From Flavobacterium potami (GTDB taxonomy: Bacteria; Bacteroidota; Bacteroidia; Flavobacteriales; Flavobacteriaceae), in contig NZ_JAINUY010000001.1 in NCBI RefSeq assembly GCF_020026915.1, forward strand, positions 1,240,001-1,304,000: a stretch of DNA of 64,000 nt. Reading direction: 5' to 3'. The notes under the pieces were generated by a model, which was not told the origin of the DNA, ran no database searches, and saw only the letters and a program-made list of their open reading frames with translations. Of this stretch, positions 27,704-36,752 are shown piece after piece (the first letter of the stretch is position 1; each line of letters begins with the position of its first letter). Position numbers and translations under genes: made by a program.

Positions 27704-27859
27704 ACCATTAAGAGATTAAGAAAATTAAGCTGGATGTTTAATTAGACTTATCTTGAGAGCATAAAGTTAGAGAATGAAAAATCAACGTAACTGAATGCTT
27801 AATGAACTTAAGACAAAGTTTACATCTAGTGAGCTTAATTTACTTAATTACTTAATGGT
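27704..27859. repeat. Intergenic inverted repeat, CCATTAAG family, overlapping a start codon
   Basis: Left arm 27704-27730 and right arm 27833-27859 pair over 27 nt with three mismatches (ACCATTAAG..AAATTAAGC). The right arm includes the ATG at 27855 used as start of the GH78 gene. The same family is at 40803-40945. Confidence 0.8.
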
Positions 27860-30659
27860 TCAATTAAAAATTTATAAAGTGAATATTTCAAAATCCATAT
27901 TATCCTTCATTTTTGCTTTTTGCTTTTTCCTTTCGAATGGACAAATCTTGCCTGTACGCTTAACAACAGAAATGGCTGAAAACCCATTAGCAGTTGTAGA
28001 GAATCAACCAAAATTAAGCTGGCAATTAGTTTCAAAAGAATCTGATGCATCGCAAGTCGCTTATTTGATTTTAGTAGCTTCTTCGGAAGAAAAACTAAAA
28101 ATGGACGACGGCGATATCTGGAACAGCGGAAGAGTAAATACCGATAAAAATCTGCATATTGTTTATAGCGGAAAACCATTAAAAAACGAAACCAAATATT
28201 TTTGGAAAGTTAAAGTTTGGAATCAAGATGGAAAAGTTTCAAAATGGAGTAGAAATGCTTCTTTCAGAACCGTTCCGTTAGAATCAGATTTAAATCCAAC
28301 TTGGATTGGAGCGATTACAAAAGCAGATAGTCATTTACCAGAAGGAAGAACGTATCATACAGCGACTTTCAATAGAGAAAAAAAGAACTCTTTTATTAAT
28401 GCTTCCGATTCGTTGGCACGAAGAAGTATCATGCTTCGTAAACCTTTCGAAGTAGAAAAAGCAGTTAAAGAAGCAGTTGTTTATATTTCAGGTTTAGGAC
28501 ATTACGAATTAACGATCAACGGAAAAAAAGTAGGGAACAGCCAATTTGCACCACTGTGGACAGATTATGATAAAACGGTTAATTACAATGTTTATGAATT
28601 AAGCGCCAAAGATTTTCAAAAAGGCGATAACGTAATTGGCGTTCTGTTAGGAAATGGAATGTACAATACTTTGGCTGAAAGATATACCAAATTCTTCGTG
28701 AGTTTTGGTCCTCCGACTTTATTCTTCAAAATGAAAATCAAATATAATGATGGCTCAGAAGAAGTTGTAAAGTCAGATGGAACTTGGAAATACAGCAAAA
28801 GTCCGATTACTTATAATAGTATTTTTGGTGGAGAAGATTACAATTCGAACCTAGAACAAAAGGATTGGAATCAAAAAGGTTTCAAAGATAGAGATTGGAA
28901 AAAAGTAGTCATTCAAGAAGCTCCAAAAGGAGTTTTAAGACCGCAGACTGCACCACCAGTTACAATTCAAAAACAATATGAAGTTAAAACCGTAAAAGAG
29001 CTTAAACCGAATTTCTACGTTTTTGATATGGGACAAAATCTTTCTGGATTTCCAACGATCAAAGTAAAAGGAAAAAGAGGACAATCAATTCGTGTTTGGG
29101 TTGCCGAAGGATTAAATGAAGAAGGCACCATCGCGCAGGGAAGATCTGGAAAACCTTATTATTACGATTACACTTTAAAAGGCGATGGAGTTGAAGAATG
29201 GACACCGAAATTCAGTTTCTACGGTTATCAATATGTTCAAATTGAAAATATTAATTATAAAGATGCTAAGAATGCAGCGCTTCCAACTTTAGTAGATTTA
29301 AAATCGAATTTCATTTACAATTCGGCTGGTGAAGCAGGAAGTTTTGCCTGTTCGAATGAGATTTTCAATAAAACACATGAGCTGATTAACAACTCAATAA
29401 AAAGTAATTTCCAAAGTGTTTTTACTGATTGTCCGCAACGTGAAAAGTTAGGATGGTTAGAAGAAATTCAGTTGAATGGTCCAGGTTTAATGTTCAATTA
29501 TAACTTGCAGACTTTCCTTCCTGCAACGATGCAAAATATTTCTGATTCGCAAAGAGACAACGGTTTAATTCCAACGATTGTCCCAGAATATGTGATTTTT
29601 GGCGGCGATTTTACCGATTCTCCAGAATGGGGCGTTACAGGAGTGATTCTGCCTTTGATGTATTACGAATATTATGGAGACGCTTCTTTATTAGAGAAAT
29701 ATTTTCCAATAATGAAAAAGTATGTAGATTATTTGGAAACAAAATCTACAAACCACATCGTTTCTCACGGATTAGGCGATTGGTACGATTACGGAACCCA
29801 TGCAGCTGGATATTCAAAAAACAGTCCGATTGCGCTTTCTGCGACTTCACATTACTATTACGGAGCTTATTTGACAGCTAAAGCTGCAAAGTTACTAGGC
29901 AAGACCGAGGATTTTGAAAAATACGAAACATTGGCTTCTGAAATTAAAATAGCTTTCAACAAGGAGTTTTTTAATCCAGAAACGAAACAATACGGAACGA
30001 ACAGTCAGTTTAGTAATTCGGTTCCAGTTTTTATGAATATCGTAGAACCGCAGTACAAAGAAGCGGTAATGCAAAATTTATTAGCTGACATCAAGGAAAA
30101 AGGAGATCGTTTGACAACGGGTGATGTTGGAAATCGCTATTTATTCCAGACTTTGGCAAGAAATGGAGAAAACGAAACGATGTACAGAATGCACAATCAT
30201 TATGATGCGCCGGGTTATGGTTTTCAGATTAAATTTGGTTTGACCACTTTAACCGAACAATGGGATCCGAGAAAAGGAAATTCATGGAATCACTTTATGT
30301 TAGGACAAATTGAAGAATGGTTTTACCAAAGTTTAGCCGGAATTATGTCTGATCTTGAAAAACCGGGATTCAAACATTTCTTTATTCAGCCGGAAGTAGT
30401 TGGCGATATGACTTTCGCGAAAGCGGATTATCAATCGGTTTACGGAAAAATTGCTTCTTCTTGGGAGAAAAAAGACGGCAAGTTTATCTTAAATGTTCAA
30501 ATTCCTGTGAATACGACAGCGACAATAAAATTGCCTGTTTCTAAAGATTCTGAAATAAAAATTGATGATAAAAAGGTTAGAGCAGGTTTTAATGAAAAAG
30601 ATAAAAAACCGGTTTTAGAATTGGGTTCAGGAACTTATACAATAGAATGCAGCTTGTAA
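27855..30659 (+). CDS. GH78 alpha-L-rhamnosidase
   Basis: Exported enzyme of about 934 residues. An ATG at 27795 is in frame but leads with a hydrophilic 20-residue stretch encoded by the repeat. ATG 27855, or possibly GTG 27879 (VNISKSILSFIFAFCFF), gives a signal peptide ending LSNGQ. Domain order follows GH78: N-terminal Fn3-like module (RLTTEMAENPLAVVENQPKL), jelly-roll domains with YISGLGHYELTINGKKVG and VFDMGQNLSG, then the alpha/alpha barrel. The catalytic region carries TDCPQREKLGWLEE from Asp525, and the barrel ends near ATTIKLPV. It should remove terminal alpha-L-rhamnose from RG-I or RG-II. A second, divergent GH78 is at 36753. Confidence 0.92.
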   Translation: MVQLKIYKVNISKSILSFIFAFCFFLSNGQILPVRLTTEMAENPLAVVENQPKLSWQLVSKESDASQVAYLILVASSEEKLKMDDGDIWNSGRVNTDKNLHIVYSGKPLKNETKYFWKVKVWNQDGKVSKWSRNASFRTVPLESDLNPTWIGAITKADSHLPEGRTYHTATFNREKKNSFINASDSLARRSIMLRKPFEVEKAVKEAVVYISGLGHYELTINGKKVGNSQFAPLWTDYDKTVNYNVYELSAKDFQKGDNVIGVLLGNGMYNTLAERYTKFFVSFGPPTLFFKMKIKYNDGSEEVVKSDGTWKYSKSPITYNSIFGGEDYNSNLEQKDWNQKGFKDRDWKKVVIQEAPKGVLRPQTAPPVTIQKQYEVKTVKELKPNFYVFDMGQNLSGFPTIKVKGKRGQSIRVWVAEGLNEEGTIAQGRSGKPYYYDYTLKGDGVEEWTPKFSFYGYQYVQIENINYKDAKNAALPTLVDLKSNFIYNSAGEAGSFACSNEIFNKTHELINNSIKSNFQSVFTDCPQREKLGWLEEIQLNGPGLMFNYNLQTFLPATMQNISDSQRDNGLIPTIVPEYVIFGGDFTDSPEWGVTGVILPLMYYEYYGDASLLEKYFPIMKKYVDYLETKSTNHIVSHGLGDWYDYGTHAAGYSKNSPIALSATSHYYYGAYLTAKAAKLLGKTEDFEKYETLASEIKIAFNKEFFNPETKQYGTNSQFSNSVPVFMNIVEPQYKEAVMQNLLADIKEKGDRLTTGDVGNRYLFQTLARNGENETMYRMHNHYDAPGYGFQIKFGLTTLTEQWDPRKGNSWNHFMLGQIEEWFYQSLAGIMSDLEKPGFKHFFIQPEVVGDMTFAKADYQSVYGKIASSWEKKDGKFILNVQIPVNTTATIKLPVSKDSEIKIDDKKVRAGFNEKDKKPVLELGSGTYTIECSL

Positions 30660-30721
30660 AATGTGAAATGTGATTTGTAAAAATGTAAAGTCACTTTTCT
30701 GCAGTAAAAAAGATAAAAATC

Positions 30722-30851
30722 AATTGCCTCCAGTTTTAACTGGAGGTCAGAAAATAAAGCAAGTCAAAGGCTTTAGCCAAATGAGTAAGTTCGGCTAAAG
30801 CCAATTTTTGAAAATCAATTTGTTTTCCTCCAGTTAAAACTGGAGGCAATT
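30722..30851. repeat. Compound palindromic element (CCTCCAGTT arms, GGCTTTAGCC core)
   Basis: Outer arms 30722-30746 and 30827-30851 are complementary, and each arm is also a hairpin by itself (CCTCCAGTT..AACTGGAGG). The core holds GGCTTTAGCC (30769-30778) and GGCTAAAGCC (30793-30802). The layout can form either one long stem or several small ones. It ends 16 nt before the esterase start. Confidence 0.85.
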
Positions 30852-30867
30852 CAAAAAACATTTAATA

Positions 30868-32286
30868 ATGAAAAATTTAAAATACATCATCTTAGTTTCC
30901 ATTTTTGCTTTGACATTTGCTAATGCACAAAGTACTTCTGATACCAATTTTAGAAAACCAGTATCAGAAACTTTAAAGAAAATTGAAACGCTTTTTAAAG
31001 TAACAATCAATGATGACAGAGGTTTATTAAAAGGAAAAGAACTGGATTATGCCGATTGGAGAATTGAACCAGGAAATCTGCCGCTTTCGTTGACCAATAT
31101 TTTGGCTCCATTCGAATTGATGTATTTCAAACAGCCGGATGGAACGTATATCATTCGTAAATATGAAAACCATAAAGTTTCAGTCGATAAAGGAAAAGAA
31201 CGTTTGTTTTATTTAGAAAGCCTTTATTCGACTAAAGAAGAATGGGAAAAACGCAAAACGGAGTTAAAAGCTTGTATGATTACATCATTTGGTTTGGATA
31301 AGGCGCCCCCTACACCTAAGTCTAAACCACTTTTAACTCCAAAGAGAATTTACAAAGATTATAGTGTTGAAAATATAGCTTTGGAAATTTTACCAGGGGT
31401 TTACGCGACGGGTTCGATTTATAAACCGTATCCGCTAAATAAAAAAGCAGCTGTTATTCTAACTCCGGACGGACATTTTGGCGACGGTAGATACAGAAAA
31501 GACGAGCAGTACAGATGTGCGATGATGGCTAAAATGGGAGCAATTGTTGTGGGTTATGATTTATTTGCTTGGGGAGAATCGTTATTGCAATTTCCTGAAG
31601 AAACGCATAGAAACAGCATCGCATCAACAGTTCAGGTATTGACAGGAATTCGTTTCTTGGATTATCTGGCTACAGTTAAAAATGCTGATATGACAAGAGT
31701 TGGTGTTACAGGAGGTTCTGGCGGAGGATCGCACACGATGTTTTTAGCAGCGATTGATGACAGAGTAAAAGTTTCGGCTCCAGTTGTAATGGTTTCGTCT
31801 CACTTTTCAGGCGGATGCCCATGCGAAAGCGGACGCGGAATCCATTTATGCGGAAACGGAACTAACAATGCTGAAATTTCAGCAATGATGGCTCCAAAAC
31901 CGCAATTGATTGTTTCTGATGGAAAAGATTGGACATTGGCAGTTCCTGAATTGGAATTTCCGTTCATTCAAAGAACTTATGAATTATACGGCAAGAAAGA
32001 TTTAGTTGAAAATGCTCATTTTGCAAAAGAAGGACACGATTTCGGAATCTCGAAACGTATGGCTTTGTATCCATTTATGGCGAAATATTTAGATTTAGAT
32101 TTGAATAAAGTAAAGAACGACAAAGGCGAAATCGACGAATCAACCTGTGTGATTGAACCAAAAGAAAAGCTTTTTGTTTTTGGAGATAAAGGAGAAAAAC
32201 TACCGAAAAATGCTCTAAAAGACATCAACAAATTATATGAAATGTTCGGAGAAAAAAATCTGAAAGTTTACGAGGTTAAGAAATAA
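30868..32286 (+). CDS. Exported alpha/beta-hydrolase esterase, CE19-like, with N-terminal STN-like domain
   Basis: A 472-residue protein with signal peptide MKNLKYIILVSIFALTFANAQ. Residues 30-105 (PVSETLKKIETLFKVTIND, ELDYADWRIEPGNLPLSLTN, YFKQPDGTYIIRKYE) read like a small beta-alpha-beta STN/secretin-type domain, which is unexpected on an esterase. The alpha/beta-hydrolase part has Ser284 in TGGSGGGSHT and His390 in EGHDFG, and a Cys-rich loop CPCESGRGIHLCG. The layout recalls the CE19 pectin methylesterase that works on RG-II, and also acetyl esterases of the CE7/CE15 type. A de-esterifying role on pectin is likely; methyl versus acetyl cannot be decided from sequence. Confidence 0.7.
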   Translation: MKNLKYIILVSIFALTFANAQSTSDTNFRKPVSETLKKIETLFKVTINDDRGLLKGKELDYADWRIEPGNLPLSLTNILAPFELMYFKQPDGTYIIRKYENHKVSVDKGKERLFYLESLYSTKEEWEKRKTELKACMITSFGLDKAPPTPKSKPLLTPKRIYKDYSVENIALEILPGVYATGSIYKPYPLNKKAAVILTPDGHFGDGRYRKDEQYRCAMMAKMGAIVVGYDLFAWGESLLQFPEETHRNSIASTVQVLTGIRFLDYLATVKNADMTRVGVTGGSGGGSHTMFLAAIDDRVKVSAPVVMVSSHFSGGCPCESGRGIHLCGNGTNNAEISAMMAPKPQLIVSDGKDWTLAVPELEFPFIQRTYELYGKKDLVENAHFAKEGHDFGISKRMALYPFMAKYLDLDLNKVKNDKGEIDESTCVIEPKEKLFVFGDKGEKLPKNALKDINKLYEMFGEKNLKVYEVKK

Positions 32287-32292
32287 AGATAG

Positions 32293-32437
32293 TTGCCGCG
32301 AATTTCACTAATTCGCACGAATTATTTGTTTTCCCACAGATTTAGCAGATCAAACAGATTTTAATCAGTGAGAATTCTTTAATTAGTGGCTAAAAATAAA
32401 AAAAGAAATTAGTGCTAATTCGTGTAATTCGTGGCAA
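32293..32437. repeat. Nested intergenic inverted repeat, GCCACGAATT family
   Basis: Outer arms 32293-32323 and 32407-32437 (TTGCCRCGAATT..) pair with several mismatches. The interior carries CACAGATTTAGCAGAT words related to the GCAGATT family at 36598 and 41895. It ends 16 nt before the GH95 start and contains a spurious upstream in-frame ATG at 32412. Confidence 0.8.
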
Positions 32438-32453
32438 AAAGAAAAACATATTT

Positions 32454-34904
32454 ATGAAGTTAAAATTTAAAATCACAGCAATCTGTTTTGGAATTTTTTC
32501 GTTTGCTGCAACAGCACAAAACGACTTAAAATTATGGTACGATAAACCAGCAGCCATCTGGAACGAAGCTTTACCATTAGGTAACGGACGTTTGGGCGCC
32601 ATGGTTTTTGGTGATCCAGCAGTAGAGCGTTTGCAATTGAACGAAGAAACTATTTGGGCGGGTTCTCCAAACAGCAATGCACATAACAAATCTATCGAGG
32701 CTTTGCCAAAAGTAAGACAGCTTATTTTTGACGGAAAATTTGACGAAGCACAAGATTTGGCTACGAGAGATATTATGTCGCAAACCAATGACGGAATGCC
32801 GTATCAGACTTTCGGAAGCGTTTATATTTCATTCAATGGACATCAAAAATATACGGATTATTATAGAGATTTAGACATCAGCAATGCTACGGCTAAAGTA
32901 AAGTACAAAGTAAATGGCGTTGAATTTACAAGAGAAATTTTAACCGCATTTTCAGATCAGGTCATTGTAGTGAAGCTTTCTGCAAGTAAACCAGGTCAGA
33001 TTACTTGTAATGTTTTTATGAACAGTCCAATTGACAAAACCGTGGCTTCGACAGAAGGAAACCAAATTATACTTTCTGGAGTTGGAACTAACTTTGAAGG
33101 CGTAAAAGGAAAAGTAAAATTTCAAGGAAGACTTACGGCTAAAAATAAAGGTGGAGAAATTGATGCCAGCAATGGTGTTTTAAGTATTAACAAAGCTGAT
33201 GAAGTTGTTTTGTACATTTCGATTGCAACTAATTTTAAAAACTACCAAGATATTTCTGGAGATGAAATTGCGAAAAGCAAATCATTTTTAGATCAGGCAT
33301 TACCAAAAAGTTTCGACGAAATCAAAAAAGTGCACGTTGATTATTACCAAAAATTCTTCAACAGAGTTTCTTTAGATTTAGGTTCGAATGATTTAGTTAA
33401 GAAACCAACAAACGAAAGAATTAAAGATTTCTCTAAACAATTCGATCCGCAATTGGCCGCTTTATATTTCCAGTTTGGACGTTATCTTTTAATTTCAAGT
33501 TCTCAGCCAGGCGGACAGCCAGCGAATTTACAAGGAATTTGGAACGATATGGTTACACCGCCTTGGGATAGTAAATACACCACAAACATCAATGCTGAAA
33601 TGAATTATTGGCCAGCGCAAGTAACTAATCTTCAAGAAATGCACGAACCGTTTGTTCAAATGGCAAAAGAGTTAAGTGTTACAGGAGCAGAAACGGCTAG
33701 AATGATGTACAATGCCAGCGGATGGGTTTTGCATCACAATACTGACATTTGGCGAGTAACCGCTCCAGTAGATTCAGCTGCTTCGGGAATGTGGCCAACG
33801 GGCGGTGCTTGGGTTTGCCAAGATTTATGGGAAAGATATTTATATACTGGAGATAAAAAATATTTGGCAGAAATTTATCCAATCATGAAAGGTGCTGCCG
33901 ATTTCTTTTTGGATTTCATGATTGTAGATCCAAATACAGGATATTTAGTTGTCGTTCCTTCAAGTTCTCCAGAAAACACACATGCTGGCGGAACAGGAAA
34001 AGCAACAATTGCATCAGGTACAACAATGGACAATCAATTGGTTTTTGATTTGTTTACGCATGTTATGGAAGCTTCTGCATTGGTTTCACCAGATGCTGCT
34101 TATGTGAAAAAAGTTAGTGATGCTTTGGCAAAAATGCCACCAATGAAAATTGGAAAACACAATCAGTTACAAGAATGGCAGGACGATTGGGATAATCCAA
34201 AAGACAATCACAGACACGTTTCGCATTTGTACGGATTGTATCCAAGTAATCAGATTTCGCCAATAAAAACACCAGAATTATTTGAAGCGGCTAAACAATC
34301 TTTAATTTACAGAACAGACGAATCTACAGGATGGTCAATGGGTTGGAAAGTAAATTTATGGGCAAGATTATTAGATGGAAATCACGCTTATAAATTGATT
34401 CAAGACCAATTGCATTTGGTAACGGCCGACCAAAGAAAAGGAGGAGGAACGTATCCGAATATGTTAGATGCGCATCAGCCTTTTCAAATCGATGGAAATT
34501 TTGGTTGCACAGCAGGTTTTGCTGAAATGTTGATGCAGAGTCAGGAGGGAGCGATTCAATTATTGCCTGCTTTACCAACGGTTTGGAAAGACGGAAGCAT
34601 AAAAGGTTTAGTAGCAAGAGGCGGTTTTGTAATCGATATGACTTGGAAAAACAATAAAGTTTCGACTTTAAAAATATATTCGAAAATTGGTGGAAACTGT
34701 CGCTTAAAAGTTGAGAATAGTTTGAGTGGTTCTTCTATCAAAAAAGCAAAAGGTAAAAACTCAAATCCTTTGTTTTATGATGTTGAAGTGAAGAAACCAA
34801 TTATTTCAAGTGAAGCAAAACTGGAAAAAGTAAAACTTCCGAATTATAATATTTACGATGTGAATATGAAAGCAGGACAGACGTATACTTTTACGGGAAA
34901 TTAA
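32454..34904 (+). CDS. GH95 alpha-L-fucosidase / alpha-L-galactosidase
   Basis: An 816-residue exported enzyme. ATG at 32454 gives MKLKFKITAICFGIFSFAATAQ. It starts with the classic GH95 N-terminal beta domain (LWYDKPAAIWNEALPLGNGRLGAM, split: LWYDKPAAIWNEALPLGNG then RLGAM; LNEETIWAGSP). The alpha/alpha barrel has Asn378 in NINAEMNYWPAQ, Glu574 in LQEWQDDWDNP, and Asp680 in IDGNFGCTAG, matching the catalytic acid and the Asn/Asp base arrangement of the family. In RG-II systems GH95 removes alpha-L-galactose from side chain A; otherwise alpha-1,2-L-fucose. Length is normal. Confidence in family is high, in exact sugar low. Confidence 0.92.
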   Translation: MKLKFKITAICFGIFSFAATAQNDLKLWYDKPAAIWNEALPLGNGRLGAMVFGDPAVERLQLNEETIWAGSPNSNAHNKSIEALPKVRQLIFDGKFDEAQDLATRDIMSQTNDGMPYQTFGSVYISFNGHQKYTDYYRDLDISNATAKVKYKVNGVEFTREILTAFSDQVIVVKLSASKPGQITCNVFMNSPIDKTVASTEGNQIILSGVGTNFEGVKGKVKFQGRLTAKNKGGEIDASNGVLSINKADEVVLYISIATNFKNYQDISGDEIAKSKSFLDQALPKSFDEIKKVHVDYYQKFFNRVSLDLGSNDLVKKPTNERIKDFSKQFDPQLAALYFQFGRYLLISSSQPGGQPANLQGIWNDMVTPPWDSKYTTNINAEMNYWPAQVTNLQEMHEPFVQMAKELSVTGAETARMMYNASGWVLHHNTDIWRVTAPVDSAASGMWPTGGAWVCQDLWERYLYTGDKKYLAEIYPIMKGAADFFLDFMIVDPNTGYLVVVPSSSPENTHAGGTGKATIASGTTMDNQLVFDLFTHVMEASALVSPDAAYVKKVSDALAKMPPMKIGKHNQLQEWQDDWDNPKDNHRHVSHLYGLYPSNQISPIKTPELFEAAKQSLIYRTDESTGWSMGWKVNLWARLLDGNHAYKLIQDQLHLVTADQRKGGGTYPNMLDAHQPFQIDGNFGCTAGFAEMLMQSQEGAIQLLPALPTVWKDGSIKGLVARGGFVIDMTWKNNKVSTLKIYSKIGGNCRLKVENSLSGSSIKKAKGKNSNPLFYDVEVKKPIISSEAKLEKVKLPNYNIYDVNMKAGQTYTFTGN

Positions 34905-34914
34905 AAATATTTTA

Positions 34915-34982
34915 AAACCATATAAGTGATATAAGAAAATATAAAGAAATGTTTAACTGAACTTATATTACTTATATGGTTT
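34915..34982. repeat. Intergenic inverted repeat, AACCATATAAG family
   Basis: Arms 34915-34935 and 34962-34982 pair over 21 nt with a single G/U-compatible mismatch. The same arms occur inside the compound element at 48486-48620, where pairing over 20 nt is perfect. Confidence 0.85.
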
Positions 34983-35005
34983 AACTTTTAAAGATTGAAT
35001 TGTAA

Positions 35006-36574
35006 ATGTTGACAAATTTCAAACATAAAATAATAGCCCTTTCCATCATAATTGCTTGTTTAAACAGCAGTTGCAAATCTGGTACAGGATCTTCGCAATT
35101 AGGAAAATCGGCTATTTTGAAAGAAAAAGATTTTAAACATTATGTTGATTATTTCAACACGATGGAAGATGAAAATTTAAAATTTGCCATTCCGAATGAC
35201 AGTGCTTGGGCTTGGATGGAAAAGAATATTCCGTTGTTTGAATGTCCGCAGCAAAATTTTGAAGAAATCTATTATTTCAGATGGTGGAGTGTTCGCAAAC
35301 ACATCAAAAACACACCGCAAGGATTTGCTATTACAGAATTTTTAGTCGATCGTTCGTATGCCGACAAATATAATATGATCAGTTGTGCTTTGGGACATCA
35401 TATTAATGAATTCAGATGGGTTCATGATCCAAAATACATTGAGCAAGATGTAAAGCTTTGGTACCGAGGCAATGATGGAAAACCGATGAACAAATTGTAT
35501 AAATTCAGCAGTTGGACAGCTGATGCCTTGTACAATCGTTATTTGGTGAATAAGGACGAAAAGTTCTTATTGGATTTATATCCAGATATGGTTACAGATT
35601 ATGCCGTTTGGGAAAAAGATCGTCAGCGTAAAGACGGTTTGTTTTGGCAACATGATGTAAAAGATGGAATGGAAGAATCTTTAAGCGGCGGAAGAAAAGT
35701 ACAAAATGCAAGACCAACGATTAACAGTTATATGTACGGAAATGCTGTAGCGATTTCGAAAATGGCTGCAATGAAAGGCGATAAAGAAGTAGAAGCAAAA
35801 TTTAAAGCTAAAGCGGATGATTTGAAGCAATTAGTAGAAACGAAATTGTGGAATCCAAAAAGTGAATTCTTTGAAACTTTGACACAAAAAGATACACTGG
35901 CGCAAGTTCGCGAGGCAATCGGATTTATTCCGTGGTATTTTAATCTTCCAGAAAAAGGAAAAGGATTTGAAAAAGCTTGGGAACAAATAAAAGATGAAAA
36001 AGGATTTTCGGCTCCGTTCGGTTTAACAACAGCAGAAAGAAGAAGTCCGCGTTTTAGAACTCATGGGACTGGAACTTGTGAGTGGGACGGGGCAATTTGG
36101 CCTTTTGCAAGTTCACAGACTTTGACCGCAATGGCGAATGTTCTAAACGATTACAGTCAAAATTTTGTTGGAAAACCAGATTATTTCAAACAAATGGAAT
36201 TGTATGTTCAGTCGCAATATTATAGAGGAAAACCTTATCTTGGCGAATATTTGGACGAAACGACTGGCTATTGGTTAATGGGCGACAGAGAAAGAAGCCG
36301 TTATTACAATCACTCGACTTTCAACGATTTAATGATTACGGGATTGGTTGGTTTAAGACCGAGAGCTGATGAAAAAATTGAAGTCAATCCGTTGATTCCG
36401 CAAGAAAAATGGGATTGGTTTTGTTTGGATAATGTTCTATATCATGGCAATATTATCACCATTCTTTGGGATAAAACGGGAGAAAAATATAAAAAAGGAA
36501 AAGGTTTTAGAGTTTTCAAAAACGGAAAAGAAATTGCGTTTTCTGAGAAATTGGAGCGAGTGATTTCGGAGTAA
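35006..36574 (+). CDS. Toroid glycosidase lipoprotein (MGH1-like / GH142-like)
   Basis: A 522-residue lipoprotein with lipobox ACLNSSCKS (Cys near 23) and no acidic run after it, so a periplasmic anchor is more likely than surface display. The body is an (alpha/alpha)6 barrel of the mannosylglycerate-hydrolase-like type: FRWWSVRKH, EFLVDRSYADKYN, WTADALYNRYLVN, QHDVKDGMEESLSGG, RPTINSYMYGNA, FGLTTAERRSPRF, GTCEWDGAIWPFASSQTL and STFNDLMITGLVGLRP. GH142 beta-L-arabinofuranosidases of RG-II degradation share this general layout, but I cannot assign the family by eye. It lies between the GH95 and GH78 genes. Confidence 0.65.
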   Translation: MLTNFKHKIIALSIIIACLNSSCKSGTGSSQLGKSAILKEKDFKHYVDYFNTMEDENLKFAIPNDSAWAWMEKNIPLFECPQQNFEEIYYFRWWSVRKHIKNTPQGFAITEFLVDRSYADKYNMISCALGHHINEFRWVHDPKYIEQDVKLWYRGNDGKPMNKLYKFSSWTADALYNRYLVNKDEKFLLDLYPDMVTDYAVWEKDRQRKDGLFWQHDVKDGMEESLSGGRKVQNARPTINSYMYGNAVAISKMAAMKGDKEVEAKFKAKADDLKQLVETKLWNPKSEFFETLTQKDTLAQVREAIGFIPWYFNLPEKGKGFEKAWEQIKDEKGFSAPFGLTTAERRSPRFRTHGTGTCEWDGAIWPFASSQTLTAMANVLNDYSQNFVGKPDYFKQMELYVQSQYYRGKPYLGEYLDETTGYWLMGDRERSRYYNHSTFNDLMITGLVGLRPRADEKIEVNPLIPQEKWDWFCLDNVLYHGNIITILWDKTGEKYKKGKGFRVFKNGKEIAFSEKLERVISE

Positions 36575-36597
36575 ATCGAAATGTTTTATCTAATTGT

Positions 36598-36718
36598 TTC
36601 ACGCAGATTTTAAACAGATTTAAGCAGATTAAAAATGGATTTTTTATCCTTAATCTTGTTTCATATCAAAAAAATAAAATCTGCGTGCATCAGCTTAAAT
36701 CTGCCTAATCTGCGTGAA
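36598..36718. repeat. Intergenic inverted repeat, CACGCAGATT family
   Basis: Left arm 36598-36624 and right arm 36694-36718 are complementary apart from a small bulge (TTCACGCAGATT..CAGATTTAAG). A related GCAGATT element lies at 41895-41962. Confidence 0.8.
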
Positions 36719-36752
36719 CTAAAAATCATCGCAAAGACAATAAAATAATATC

